A stretch of 64,000 nucleotides of DNA from an uncultured beta proteobacterium (GTDB lineage Bacteria > Pseudomonadota > Gammaproteobacteria > Burkholderiales > SG8-41). The stretch's first letter is position 1. Every line of letters starts with the position of its first letter. Of the stretch, positions 17,561 to 26,278 are shown one piece after another. The translations under genes and the position numbers were made by a program. The notes under the pieces were generated by a model. That model was not told the origin of the DNA. It saw only the letters and a program-made list of their open reading frames with translations, and ran no database searches. Where the stretch lies: the NCBI GenBank assembly GCA_903893565.1, contig CAITMU010000105.1, forward strand, positions 186,001 to 250,000. The letters run 5' to 3'.

Positions 17561-18619
17561 TTAACGATGATCCGCTCCAACGGCTTGTGCAATGGAAGAA
17601 AATCCATCAGCTCGAATCAAATCAGCGAGTTGCGCTTTAATCGTCAAAATCAACGATGGCCCTTGGTATATCAGAGCAGAATACAATTGCACTAGGCTCG
17701 CACCAGCGCGAATTTTGGCGTAGGCATCTTTCCCGTTTGCTACACCACCACAGCCGATCAGCGGTATTTTACCTTCCGTTAATCGATAAAAATGGGATAA
17801 GCATTGCGTAGCAAGGCTCATCAAGGGTGCCCCCGAAAGCCCCCCCTCCTGGTCGGCATCAAGACTGGAGAGGCCGGGGCGAGTGAGGGTCGTATTGCCT
17901 AAAATGAGTCCGTCCAACCGATTCATGAGAGCCACTTCTGCGATATCTGCCATCTGCGACTCATCCAAATCAGGGCCTACCTTGACCAAGAGCGGTGGAA
18001 GACGCTTTAATTTTTTTCCGAATTTTTCTCGAGCAATTAGCACTCGTTTGATGAGTTCATCGATTTGTGAGCGAGCCTGAAGTCCCCGCAATCCCGGCGT
18101 GTTGGGCGAAGAAACATTACACACCAAATACTCTGCCAATCCCACCACCGCTTCAATGCCTTTTTCGTAATCAGAGGCCGCATCTAGGGTCAGTTTATTT
18201 TTACCTAAATTGGCGCCCACGATTCCACGTCGAGTTCGTTGACCTAAATTATTTACAAAATAATCCAGCCCGTGACTATTAAAGCCAAAGCGATTAATCA
18301 CAGCAGCGTCTTGGGTTAACCTAAATAAGCGCGGTTTGGGATTTCCCGGTTGAGGTAGCGGGGTCACACTACCCGCCTCTACAAAGCCAAAACCCAGATT
18401 TAACATCGGATCAATCACTTGTGCATGCTTATCGAATCCCGCAGCCAAACCGATCGGGTTGGGAAACGCCATATCCCAAACGCGAGTAGCCAAAATCGGG
18501 TCGTCGGCTTTTTGATACCCGCCTACTAATCCTTGCCTTAAAGCCCAGATGGCAACGTTATGCGCCGATTCTGGATTCAGTCGAAAAAGTAGGGGCTTTA
18601 ATAAATCGTAGACTATCAT
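17561..18619 (-). CDS. pyrD: Dihydroorotate dehydrogenase (quinone), class 2
   Basis: A 352-aa class 2 dihydroorotate dehydrogenase that oxidises dihydroorotate to orotate with quinone at the inner membrane. The class 2 marks are the catalytic Ser in CNVSSPNTPGLR, the FMN-binding GCGGVANGKDAY block and an N-terminal helix for membrane association (MIVYDLLKPLLFRLNPESAH). ATG 18619 is preceded by GAGAGGG. It follows pyrE on the same strand after about 25 nt, so two consecutive steps of UMP synthesis are probably co-transcribed. Confidence 0.95.
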   Translation of the reverse strand: MIVYDLLKPLLFRLNPESAHNVAIWALRQGLVGGYQKADDPILATRVWDMAFPNPIGLAAGFDKHAQVIDPMLNLGFGFVEAGSVTPLPQPGNPKPRLFRLTQDAAVINRFGFNSHGLDYFVNNLGQRTRRGIVGANLGKNKLTLDAASDYEKGIEAVVGLAEYLVCNVSSPNTPGLRGLQARSQIDELIKRVLIAREKFGKKLKRLPPLLVKVGPDLDESQMADIAEVALMNRLDGLILGNTTLTRPGLSSLDADQEGGLSGAPLMSLATQCLSHFYRLTEGKIPLIGCGGVANGKDAYAKIRAGASLVQLYSALIYQGPSLILTIKAQLADLIRADGFSSIAQAVGADHR

Positions 18620-18644
18620 AAGCCCTCTCGCCCATTAATAAACA

Positions 18645-19346
18645 CTATTCTCCCGAAGCGCCCGCAGTTCCCCCATGTGACTTAGACCACGCGCGAGGAT
18701 CATGAATAAATTTTTCCACTTCGACCAGCATTTTGGGATCAAAGGTATTGGCCTTTTTAGCCACTTCCAACACATCCTGCCAGGTCGCCAGCGCGTGCAT
18801 CGTCACCCCCAACTCATCCAGCAACTTTGCGCCTTCAGGAAAAATATTGTAGTAAAAGTTTACAAACACGTGATTACACACCGCTCCTGCGGCTCGCAGT
18901 GCCTTGCAAAAATTCACTTTACTTCCCCCATCAGTGGCAAGGTCCTCGACCAATAAAACCCGTTGACCTTCACTGATCACGCCTTCAATTTGAGCATTAC
19001 GGCCAAAGCCCTTTGCCTTTTTGCGAACATATTGCATCGGTAGCATCATCCGATCGGCAAACCACGCGGCATAGGGAATACCTGCCGTCTCACCACCGGC
19101 TACAGCATCAAATTGCTCAAATCCGACATCGCGATAAATCGTCGCCACACCAAAATCAGTCAGTGTTTGTCGCACTCTAGGAAAGGAGATCAAGCGCCGA
19201 CAATCGGTATAAACAGGGCTAGCCAGACCCGAGGTATAAATGAAGGGTTTTTGCTCCATGAACTGCACGGCATTGACTTCAATTAACATTTTCGCCGTCA
19301 ATTGGGCCATTACTTTTTTATCAACAAAACCGATCCCATGGGTCAT
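18645..19346 (-). CDS. pyrE: Orotate phosphoribosyltransferase
   Basis: A 233-aa PRTase that makes OMP from orotate and PRPP. The PRPP loop [14 protein letters not shown] is present but with ATDGGS in place of the more usual ITAGTA; this variant is found in a branch of PyrE proteins. The start is ATG 19346, preceded by AAGGA at a good distance; the frame extends to 19388 but without such a site. The protein ends with an extra Gly/Ala-rich tail ([10 protein letters not shown]). It is followed directly by pyrD. Confidence 0.9.
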   Translation of the reverse strand: MTHGIGFVDKKVMAQLTAKMLIEVNAVQFMEQKPFIYTSGLASPVYTDCRRLISFPRVRQTLTDFGVATIYRDVGFEQFDAVAGGETAGIPYAAWFADRMMLPMQYVRKKAKGFGRNAQIEGVISEGQRVLLVEDLATDGGSKVNFCKALRAAGAVCNHVFVNFYYNIFPEGAKLLDELGVTMHALATWQDVLEVAKKANTFDPKMLVEVEKFIHDPRAWSKSHGGTAGASGE

Positions 19347-19443
19347 TTTTCGATTCCTTATAATTACAGAGGCCAGTGAGTGGCTCACTAAACGGGTTTC
19401 TTCCCCTAGATTCTGCGAGCGTCATCACGGGCATTTTAAATCA

Positions 19444-19475
19444 ACCCTCGCCCCAATCTACCATGCGACGAGGGT
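19444..19475 (-). terminator. Candidate terminator after the CoA-transferase gene
   Basis: ACCCTCG (19444-19450) and CGAGGGT (19469-19475) form a perfect 7-bp stem with an 18-nt loop just past the CoA-transferase stop. On the minus strand it is followed by TGATTTAAAA, a weak tail. Confidence 0.4.
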
Positions 19476-19491
19476 CTCAGAAGGCCTACGC

Positions 19492-20700
19492 TTAAATCGC
19501 GCCTTCTTCTTTCATTGCCTTAATATCTGCCGCACTGTAGCCCAATTGACCCAGCACCTGTTCGTTATGCTCACCAAATCCTGGCGGTGGGGTCTCGACT
19601 CGGGGGCCTCCATGCTCGAATTTAAACGCCATCACTGGTACGGTCAACGAACCGGTTAATCCAGGTAAGTGCTCATGCGTATGCAAAATATTACGGCTCT
19701 TTAATTGCGGATCTTTAATGGCCTCACCAATTTTTCGGGTTCGTGTGGCAGGCACGTGACGACTTTGCAAAAAGTCTTCCCACTCCTGCGCCGTTTTAGT
19801 GGCAATAATATCTTCTACAATTTTAGTATGTTCTTTGTAATGCTCGCGACGCTCTTTGTAGGAGGACTGCTTAGCAATGTCTGGGCGACCTATCGCGGTA
19901 AAAAATCGCTCATGCTGACCTTTGTTACTCGCCGCAATCATCATCGGGCCGTCCTTCGCTTCGTAGTACTGGCTACTGGCGTATTCCATCCGATTGCCTT
20001 TGGGCCCAGGCTCTTTGCCGGTGCGGGCATAATTAGTGATGTGTGAGCCCATCAAAATCAGTGCGACGTCAAGCATGGCACTGTCAATGTATTGCCCCTT
20101 ACCGGTGCGTTCACGCTGAAATAAAGCGGCTGATAGCGCAAAGGCATTCATGGTGCCACAAGCGTAGTCAATAATAGGTGAGCCCGTTTTTAACGGATTG
20201 ACCTCTTTCGTCCCAGTGGTATACATCATCCCTGAGGTCGATTGTATGGCGTGATCATAGGCGGTCATGTGGCCACGCGGACCATCTTGACCAAAGGCTG
20301 TCATCGAGCAATAAATCAATCGCGGATTAATCGCACTCATTTCAGCATAGCCCAAGCCCAATTTAGCAAAAGCACCCGCACGATAATTTTCCACCAAAAT
20401 ATCGGCGTCTTTGACTAATTTTTTCAGTACCTCACGACCTTTTTCAGTTTTAAGATTGAGCGTTATGGAACGCTTATTAGAGGCTTGGGTCATAAACTGC
20501 AGGCCCATTTTCTTATCAGCTAAATCCTGATCCGATCCGCCTTCACGACTTTGATCACACTCATGGGGATCTTCTACTTTAATCACATCAGCGCCTAAAA
20601 GAGCTAATTGATAAGCGGCAAAAGGACCTGCCAGGACATGGGTAATATCGATAATTTTTATACCTTCAAAGGGTCTCACGTTTTTTTCCTTTTTAAACAT
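19492..20700 (-). CDS. CaiB/BaiF-family (class III) CoA transferase
   Basis: A 402-aa class III CoA transferase, moving CoA between carboxylic acids through an aspartyl-CoA anhydride. The N-terminus EGIKIIDITHVLAGPFAAYQ, the LLGADVIKVEDP segment and the catalytic Asp in GSPIIDYACG are diagnostic. ATG 20700 begins just before the family consensus; the frame is open to 20733 but the added residues are not family-like. Substrate is unknown. It is divergent from the UbiX-like gene, with about 180 nt between them. It may serve acid catabolism together with the Bug receptors, but no direct link is visible. Confidence 0.88.
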   Translation of the reverse strand: MFKKEKNVRPFEGIKIIDITHVLAGPFAAYQLALLGADVIKVEDPHECDQSREGGSDQDLADKKMGLQFMTQASNKRSITLNLKTEKGREVLKKLVKDADILVENYRAGAFAKLGLGYAEMSAINPRLIYCSMTAFGQDGPRGHMTAYDHAIQSTSGMMYTTGTKEVNPLKTGSPIIDYACGTMNAFALSAALFQRERTGKGQYIDSAMLDVALILMGSHITNYARTGKEPGPKGNRMEYASSQYYEAKDGPMMIAASNKGQHERFFTAIGRPDIAKQSSYKERREHYKEHTKIVEDIIATKTAQEWEDFLQSRHVPATRTRKIGEAIKDPQLKSRNILHTHEHLPGLTGSLTVPVMAFKFEHGGPRVETPPPGFGEHNEQVLGQLGYSAADIKAMKEEGAI

Positions 20701-20877
20701 TATTTTAAGTCTGCCCTCAGGCACCATCCTCAAGGCATGGGTTCTGCTACAATCATTATAAATGCTACAGGGGCGCTCGACACACCACTATTTTTTCACC
20801 TGAAAAAAACTTTTTTCCCGCGTTTTTGCCACCCTTGTCGCCTTGAGCGAAATCACCTCAATCGAATAAGTCACAAT

Positions 20878-21459
20878 ATGAAACGTCTTATCATTGCAAT
20901 TACAGGCGCCTCAGGCGTGATTTATGGCATTCGGGCCCTTCAAATATTACGTGAATTACCCGGGGTTGAATCTCACGTTATATTGTCTAGTTCCGCGGCC
21001 CGAACAATGGTGGAAGAAACGGACTATAGCTTGGATGCAGTAAAAAGCCTTGCTGACGTCCTCTACAACCCCAAGGATATCGGTGCGGCCATTTCCAGCG
21101 GGTCTTTTAAAACCGAGGGAATGTTGATCGCTCCCTGCTCGGTTAAAACGCTCTCCGGTATCGCCAACTGTTACGATGATGAACTGGTGGTACGGGCGGC
21201 CGATGTATGCTTAAAAGAGCGAAGAAAAGTGGTATTACTGTTTCGGGAAACCCCCCTTCACGCGGGGCACATCCGCTTGATGCAAGAGGTGACGGCCAAT
21301 GGAGCGATTGTCATGCCCCCGGTCCCAGGTTTTTACAGCCGGCCTCAATCGATTGAGGATATGGTCACACAAACGGTCGGACGAGCCTTAGATTTACTGG
21401 GCATTGAATCGGGCAAAGTCAAACGCTGGAAAGACACCCCACCGCCCTTAAATACATGA
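20878..21459 (+). CDS. UbiX/Pad1-family flavin prenyltransferase
   Basis: A 193-aa homologue of UbiX, which makes prenylated FMN for UbiD-type decarboxylases. The FMN-binding ITGASGVIYGIRALQ start, APCSVKTLSGIA and RETPLHAGHIR motifs are intact. It could serve ubiquinone synthesis or an aromatic-acid decarboxylase; no ubiD is in this window, so I leave the symbol open. ATG 20878 matches the family start; the frame is open much further upstream but the added residues are not family-like. Its stop overlaps the next gene by 4 nt (ATGA). Confidence 0.9.
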   Translation: MKRLIIAITGASGVIYGIRALQILRELPGVESHVILSSSAARTMVEETDYSLDAVKSLADVLYNPKDIGAAISSGSFKTEGMLIAPCSVKTLSGIANCYDDELVVRAADVCLKERRKVVLLFRETPLHAGHIRLMQEVTANGAIVMPPVPGFYSRPQSIEDMVTQTVGRALDLLGIESGKVKRWKDTPPPLNT

Positions 21460-21995
21460 CTCCAGCTACCGGATCAATCCCAGCGCTGAATGTGAATGAA
21501 TCAGCATTTTGGCGTTTTTCATTAAAACTATATTCACAGTCTGACATACCCCCCATTTGTTTACATCTTCAGGATCAATATGGGGTTGATGTGAATGTGT
21601 TATTTTTTTGTCTTTTTTTATCTGTGCAACAGCGTCTTTTAGAATCCCACACATTTAACGCCGTCGAAACAAAAGCTAAAATATGGCGATCAAACGTCGT
21701 TGAACCACTGCGTAGCGTTAGAAAAATCCTTAAAACCGACCTCTCAACCCCTAACATTCCAGGTTGTCAAAAACTGAGAGAGGCGATCAAAAAATCAGAA
21801 TTAGCCGCAGAACGCTTACAGCAAGAGATGTTGGAGGAGAGTTTTCCGGTTCACCATCTTTTGCAAGCAAACTGCATAGAGATTGCGCTGAAACATAATT
21901 TGGCGCTCTACGATAAGGCCATCGGACCTTTACCTAAACCGAGTCTTCAAACCTTAACCCATATCGTATTGACGATTTTTTTATCGCCGACCTAA
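21456..21995 (+). CDS. TIGR02444-like conserved protein
   Basis: A 179-aa protein resembling the uncharacterised TIGR02444 (DUF2390) family by its N-terminal pattern FWRFSLKLYSQSDIPPICLH, followed by LQDQYGVDVNVLFF. It appears all-alpha and cytoplasmic, with no known catalytic motif. It overlaps the UbiX-like gene by ATGA, so it is translationally coupled to it. The function of the family is not known to me. It ends 10 nt before the stop of the convergent Fur-family gene. Confidence 0.7.
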   Translation: MTPATGSIPALNVNESAFWRFSLKLYSQSDIPPICLHLQDQYGVDVNVLFFCLFLSVQQRLLESHTFNAVETKAKIWRSNVVEPLRSVRKILKTDLSTPNIPGCQKLREAIKKSELAAERLQQEMLEESFPVHHLLQANCIEIALKHNLALYDKAIGPLPKPSLQTLTHIVLTIFLSPT

Positions 21996-22005
21996 AAACG
22001 ATTGG

Positions 22006-22503
22006 TCAGGCTGGGATAGTCTCTGCCTTATGCTTGGGGCGCACTCGAACGATAATATCAATGGACTGCGTGACCATATCCTTGGGCATCGAGGGAAACT
22101 GCTCTATCACCAATTCTTCAAAGCCTATATCAGAAAGCTCACCGGTATCGACATTGTAAAGATGGTAATGCGCTGATAAGTTGGAATCATAAAAAACCCG
22201 CACAGGATCCACAATGACTTCACGCAATAGTTTTTTATGAACCAATAGATTCAAGGTATTGTATACCGTGGCCATCGAAGCCTGATGATGAGGCTGATTG
22301 AGCTTCGCGAAAAGCTTTTCTGCAGACCAATGCTCGTGCTTCGAGAAAAGTAACTCTGCGATCAACAATCGAGGATGGGTCGGAGTCATGTCGTGCTTTC
22401 GCAACAAAGCCATCAATTCTTGACGTGACGTTAAACCGTTGCCAGTGCTCTCCACAAGAGGCAAGGCAGTCGAATCCAAAGGGGGGTGATTCAAGGGTTC
22501 CAT
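22006..22503 (-). CDS. Fur-family transcriptional regulator (Irr-like)
   Basis: A 165-aa Fur-superfamily regulator. The winged-helix region (TPTHPRLLIAELLF ... ASMATVYNTLNLLVHKK) is clear, and the metal/haem-contact segment reads SAHYHLYNVDTGELSDI, most like the Irr branch. It contains no cysteine at all, so the CxxC structural zinc site of Fur and PerR is absent, as is a Cys-Pro haem motif. The start is ATG 22503; a TTG two codons earlier is possible. A perfect TATAAT on the minus strand sits within an inverted repeat just upstream, suggesting autoregulation. Targets probably include iron or oxidative-stress genes, but none is adjacent. Confidence 0.85.
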   Translation of the reverse strand: MEPLNHPPLDSTALPLVESTGNGLTSRQELMALLRKHDMTPTHPRLLIAELLFSKHEHWSAEKLFAKLNQPHHQASMATVYNTLNLLVHKKLLREVIVDPVRVFYDSNLSAHYHLYNVDTGELSDIGFEELVIEQFPSMPKDMVTQSIDIIVRVRPKHKAETIPA

Positions 22504-22514
22504 ACCCAATATTC

Positions 22515-22542
22515 TATTATAACAATCCGATTATGTATAATA
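22515..22542 (-). promoter_or_regulatory. Candidate autoregulatory operator and -10 of the Irr-like gene
   Basis: TATTATA (22515-22521) and TATAATA (22536-22542) form a perfect 7-bp inverted repeat with a 14-bp spacer. The left arm contains the minus-strand -10 TATAAT (22521-22516). Placement over the core promoter is typical of repressor operators. Confidence 0.45.
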
Positions 22543-22701
22543 AATGACAGGGAATTGAATTTCTATCGGGACCAAAAGATCTAAAAGCGGCCAAACACAA
22601 CTTAAGCGATAGAATTTTTTCGCAGATTTGAGTTCTCTCAGTCCTTTTATTCCTCTGTTTCCCACACCGAACTCTCGATAAAACCCATAAATCATGAAAA
22701 T

Positions 22702-22746
22702 GGGGCCTTCCCCAGAATGAGCCTAGTCCGTGACAACGAAGGCCCC
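22702..22746 (-). terminator. Candidate terminator of the minor-pilin operon
   Basis: GGGGCCTTC (22702-22710) and GAAGGCCCC (22738-22746) form a perfect 9-bp stem with a 27-nt loop. It lies just past the last pilin gene; on the minus strand it is followed by ATTTTCATG, a short T run. Confidence 0.5.
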
Positions 22747-22782
22747 TTAGAGGATACCGCCTATCGCCCTATGATAATTAAC

Positions 22783-24681
22783 TCATATGGGTGAAACCCA
22801 AACAATGCCGACGCTGGGAGAGGTTGAGGTGGAGGACGAGGAAGTAGAAGAGGTGGAGGAAATGGTAATCGGTACGGTCGACCCCGTGCTGCCACCTGGA
22901 TCGTTAATGACTAGCTGACTGGAAAAAGCATTCACACTGGATGTGTCACTGGTATTTTGTCCTGCCGAATAAATCATCGCTATAACACTCACATTAGCAC
23001 CCGCCGTCAAATAGTTACCGGCAAGAATCGCACCATATACATCGGTTCGCCCCCCCAATGAAGGTGGGCTCAAGCTCACATTGCCCCCGGAAAAAATCCC
23101 AGCGGTGTAAGAACCCGCCATTAAAGCCACATTGCCGATAGAGGCATTGGACAAAGCACTGCTGCCTGAACAAAGCTGTGTTGGGTAATAGGAGCCGCTG
23201 CAGGTCTGACTACTAGAATAATTGGGAGGATAGTAGCTCGAGTTTCCATTGGAAATGGTAATACTACCCGTTGCGATAAAAGCACTGTAATAACTCGGAT
23301 TATTGCAATTGTTAACCATCGCCAAATCACCACTAAACCATAATACCCCTTTATAGCCATTACCGCAGGCTACTGACCAAGTCGAACTCGCGCTACTGTA
23401 AGAAATATTATTAAAACCGCAATTAGAACACAACGTATAGGTCGCCTGCCCATTACAATTTTGATTATTTCGGTATAAATTTTCCCCAGAAAGATAATAA
23501 TATCCAGCGGTTATGCCATTGTAATTGTTTACATACACTCTGAAGCATCCGTTTTGATTGCCGTTACTTATAAATTGAATATTAACGTTGTTGGTAATGG
23601 TTGAAGCGTTCGCATCCACCGTATAGGTCGCAGGCGCATAGGCCGCTACCGAGGAAACACTTACCCCCCCGATATGGCTCCTAGAATTAGACTGAGTGGA
23701 ACTAATGGTTCCATTCGCATAAAGACCAAAACTCCCCCCAGAAGGACACTGGGTCGAGCCAGAGCTATAGGTAATATTGGTATTACTTTTAATAGTACAA
23801 ACACTCGCATTGGACCGAACGGTTACATTATTTTGCGCATTAATATAGTCCGCATGGCCACTCCCTCCATCGAGAGTGACGGTGCCATTACTATTGATCG
23901 TGCCGTTAACTTGTACATTACCATTGACTAATAAAACATTACCTTGGGCATTGATCGTGGCAGGACCGTAGCCTGATGTCTGGTTAACGGAAGCGCCTGC
24001 TGCCAAGGTGACATTGCCATTAGAGCAAATCGAAGTCACATTGATGGCAGAATTAATCGACACATTACCCGTCGCGCACACCGAACCAAAGTTTGAGATA
24101 GAGGCATTCGTTAACGTTAAACTACCCGTAACGCCAATGGCTAAAGGCGTCGCCCCCGAATAGCTCACATTGCCCGTAAAAGTGGTATCACGACCAAACA
24201 GTAGTTGATTGCCCAAATTAACGCTTGTAGGGGGGACGTATGAATACACGGCCTGTAGCACGGTATTTGCCCCAGCACTAGAACCGGTCACCTGAAACAT
24301 GGCGTAGGTGTTATTGGTTGGCACACTACCTGAATAGTTACCCGAATAAGTGACAGAAATTCCGCTTTGCACCCCACTGAGGGTGACAGAACCGGCAGTT
24401 AGCGCGGCGACTTGTGAAGCGCTTAATTTTTTTAATGCTTCATAAACCAAACTCACCCCAGTCCACGCCTTCATATCGGCTTGCGTGATCGTATGCTCTG
24501 CATATTGGATTGCAGAGGTGGCCCTCGCATATTGCAAAACCTTAGCAGAAATGGCGAGTAGCCCCAAGGTTGCAAATAAAACAAAGAGCAAGGTGACGGC
24601 ACCGATTTGTGTACTTTTTTTTCGAATCCCAAGATTGATCATGAGTGATGATGGTCGGGGATTAAAATTGACTTTTTTCAT
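22783..24681 (-). CDS. Type IV pilus-associated PilX-like N-terminus with long Asn/Ser/Gly-rich region
   Basis: A 632-aa protein, last gene of the minor-pilin operon. The N-terminus has a basic stretch, QIGAVTLLFVLFATLGLLAI (about 25-44) and an alpha-helical tail, resembling PilX-type minor pilins that lack the classical FTLxE site. From about residue 150 to 300 it carries irregular short repeats of the kind (V)xxNGNVxxxxG, typical of a beta solenoid. Then come Cys-, Asn- and Tyr-rich blocks and a Ser/Thr-only stretch at the C-terminus. PilX proteins are usually below 250 aa, so this is strongly enlarged. A tip adhesin or shell role is inferred; no pilY1 is present. Confidence 0.72.
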   Translation of the reverse strand: MKKVNFNPRPSSLMINLGIRKKSTQIGAVTLLFVLFATLGLLAISAKVLQYARATSAIQYAEHTITQADMKAWTGVSLVYEALKKLSASQVAALTAGSVTLSGVQSGISVTYSGNYSGSVPTNNTYAMFQVTGSSAGANTVLQAVYSYVPPTSVNLGNQLLFGRDTTFTGNVSYSGATPLAIGVTGSLTLTNASISNFGSVCATGNVSINSAINVTSICSNGNVTLAAGASVNQTSGYGPATINAQGNVLLVNGNVQVNGTINSNGTVTLDGGSGHADYINAQNNVTVRSNASVCTIKSNTNITYSSGSTQCPSGGSFGLYANGTISSTQSNSRSHIGGVSVSSVAAYAPATYTVDANASTITNNVNIQFISNGNQNGCFRVYVNNYNGITAGYYYLSGENLYRNNQNCNGQATYTLCSNCGFNNISYSSASSTWSVACGNGYKGVLWFSGDLAMVNNCNNPSYYSAFIATGSITISNGNSSYYPPNYSSSQTCSGSYYPTQLCSGSSALSNASIGNVALMAGSYTAGIFSGGNVSLSPPSLGGRTDVYGAILAGNYLTAGANVSVIAMIYSAGQNTSDTSSVNAFSSQLVINDPGGSTGSTVPITISSTSSTSSSSTSTSPSVGIVWVSPI

Positions 24682-24689
24682 GATCGAAT

Positions 24690-25343
24690 TTAATTGGGAA
24701 TATTAGGCAAACAATAGGTCGTTGCAGTGGTGTAGGCACTCAAACCATTTAAAGTCACTTGAACGCCATTTTTCGTCGTTCCTGTGCCCCCCATATAGGG
24801 CCAACAGGTCGTTGTCATGACAGAAAAAGTAATGCCCGTAAAACTACTGGAACCGGTTAACGGTTGTGAACTCGACCAGGTCAAACTACTCCATTGGGTC
24901 GCCCCCGTACAGTCCTCGGGCCCCAAGCGAGAAAGCGTATTAGAATTAAAAATTAAACCCGAACACTGAATGGATCCCGACGTATTAGAATCCCAGACCA
25001 ATGCCGTACCGGAGGCTGAACTCGCACTAATAGAAACCTGTGTTCCTGTCAGCGATTGGCCACTAAGGCTCGCCCCGGAAATCAAAACAATATCCGTATT
25101 CACCGCTCCCCCAGGGGTTGAGAGCGTAGGGCCGATGCCATAGCCTGCAGGCACTAAAATTCGATTGAGGACTAAGGCACTGGTCAGGCTTTGATTGACC
25201 AAGGAAGTGCTTTGGGTAAAACTCAAGGCATTTGACACTAAGCTCTTATAGGCAAACATCATCGCCAATACCGCGATCACGCCCAAACTTAATCCAATCA
25301 TCAAAGAAATAAGAGAAAACCCTCGGGAGGACGGGGTCGCCAT
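24690..25343 (-). CDS. PilW-like minor pilin
   Basis: A 217-aa prepilin-like protein, with leader MATPSSRG and hydrophobic helix FSLISLMIGLSLGVIAVLAM. It occupies the PilW position between PilV-like and PilX-like genes. In classical prepilins residue +5 is Glu (FSLVE); here it is Ser (FSLIS), which is unusual because Glu5 is needed for assembly contacts in the fibre. Two Cys near the C-terminus (TTTCWPY, TTYCLP) could form the usual disulfide loop. The start is 1 nt past the stop of the upstream gene, so translation is coupled. Confidence 0.78.
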   Translation of the reverse strand: MATPSSRGFSLISLMIGLSLGVIAVLAMMFAYKSLVSNALSFTQSTSLVNQSLTSALVLNRILVPAGYGIGPTLSTPGGAVNTDIVLISGASLSGQSLTGTQVSISASSASGTALVWDSNTSGSIQCSGLIFNSNTLSRLGPEDCTGATQWSSLTWSSSQPLTGSSSFTGITFSVMTTTCWPYMGGTGTTKNGVQVTLNGLSAYTTATTYCLPNIPN

Positions 25344-25344
25344 C

Positions 25345-25758
25345 TTAGTTTCCTGAAGAGGAGACCGTCAATGTCCCCCCCAATATGTCCGCTGTAGCCG
25401 AGGCCGTAATCTGCTGTGTCACGGTAGAAGCGACGGTCACTGAAACCGCACCTGAAACCCCAGGGAATGTGGCTGTCACACCGGTGTAAGGTGTACAGGT
25501 GTAGGACACCGAGATCGATTGAGAATAGACCGTTAATGATTGTGTGGTTCCACACACACTCAAACTACTACTAATCATTTGCCGCCTGATTTGGTCAATT
25601 AATTTGGAACGTGCGATATTGGAATATTGTAATTTCGAGGACCGTCCCAAGGCGTATAAAGAGGCAGACAGCACCAAGCTGATCAATAACATACTCACCA
25701 TAGCCTCGATCAATATGAAGCCTGAACCTCTTTTTTTAAAATAAGATGCTGGTGACAC
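25345..25758 (-). CDS. PilV-like minor pilin
   Basis: A 137-aa prepilin with cleavage motif KRGSG-FILIEAM and a long hydrophobic helix, Glu at +5. It matches PilV-type minor pilins by position and by the IEAMVS consensus. The start is a GTG at 25758, overlapping the upstream FimT-like gene by 23 nt. The C-terminal part is beta-rich with two Cys (VCGTT, YTCTP). Together with the neighbouring minor pilins it should form the initiation complex of a type IV pilus or pseudopilus. Confidence 0.78.
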   Translation of the reverse strand: MSPASYFKKRGSGFILIEAMVSMLLISLVLSASLYALGRSSKLQYSNIARSKLIDQIRRQMISSSLSVCGTTQSLTVYSQSISVSYTCTPYTGVTATFPGVSGAVSVTVASTVTQQITASATADILGGTLTVSSSGN

Positions 25759-26266
25759 TTTTTGTGTTCGATTTAATAGTTAAACTCAGGGTATAACTTA
25801 ATGAATTACTACAGTTTGTCCCGCTACTGCTTTGTGCTATCAATACCCCATCATTGGTCAAACCAAGGCAATTAAACGATTGCGTATTAAATGTCACACT
25901 GACCCCAAGGGGCAGTTTATCGATCCACGACTGCGTGCCGCTACCCGAACAACTATTTCCCTGGTAGACCGTCACAATCACGGGATTCGTCGTGCTAAAA
26001 CAAGCAATAGCCGCTCCATCCCCTGACACCGCAACACTCGGGTTTTGTAGGGCAACGGTTTTTGTCATGCCGTAAGCGTTTTGTAAAACGCCCTGCGCTT
26101 GTGTGATTCGTGCATTTTGTAACCACCCATCGGCCAGTACGGCGGAAAAAACAAATAAGGTGACCATGGTAGCCATCACCAAAACTGCCTCTATCAACGT
26201 AAATCCTTTGGGCTGACATACGTTTCTATCGCCGCTTCCAGAGCCTCTTCTTTGCCCACCAACCAA
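25736..26266 (-). CDS. FimT/GspH-like minor pilin
   Basis: A 176-aa prepilin with the cleavage site KG-FTLIEAVLVMATMV, Glu at +5. The globular part is similar in layout to GspH/FimT proteins, with four Cys. It starts 12 nt after the PilE-like gene stop and overlaps the PilV-like gene by 23 nt, placing it firmly in the operon. The start could be internal; the leader as read is 20 residues, a little long. Assignment to FimT relies on order (FimT, PilV, PilW, PilX). Confidence 0.76.
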   Translation of the reverse strand: MVGGQRRGSGSGDRNVCQPKGFTLIEAVLVMATMVTLFVFSAVLADGWLQNARITQAQGVLQNAYGMTKTVALQNPSVAVSGDGAAIACFSTTNPVIVTVYQGNSCSGSGTQSWIDKLPLGVSVTFNTQSFNCLGLTNDGVLIAQSSSGTNCSNSLSYTLSLTIKSNTKSVTSILF

Positions 26267-26278
26267 TTTAAAATGCCC

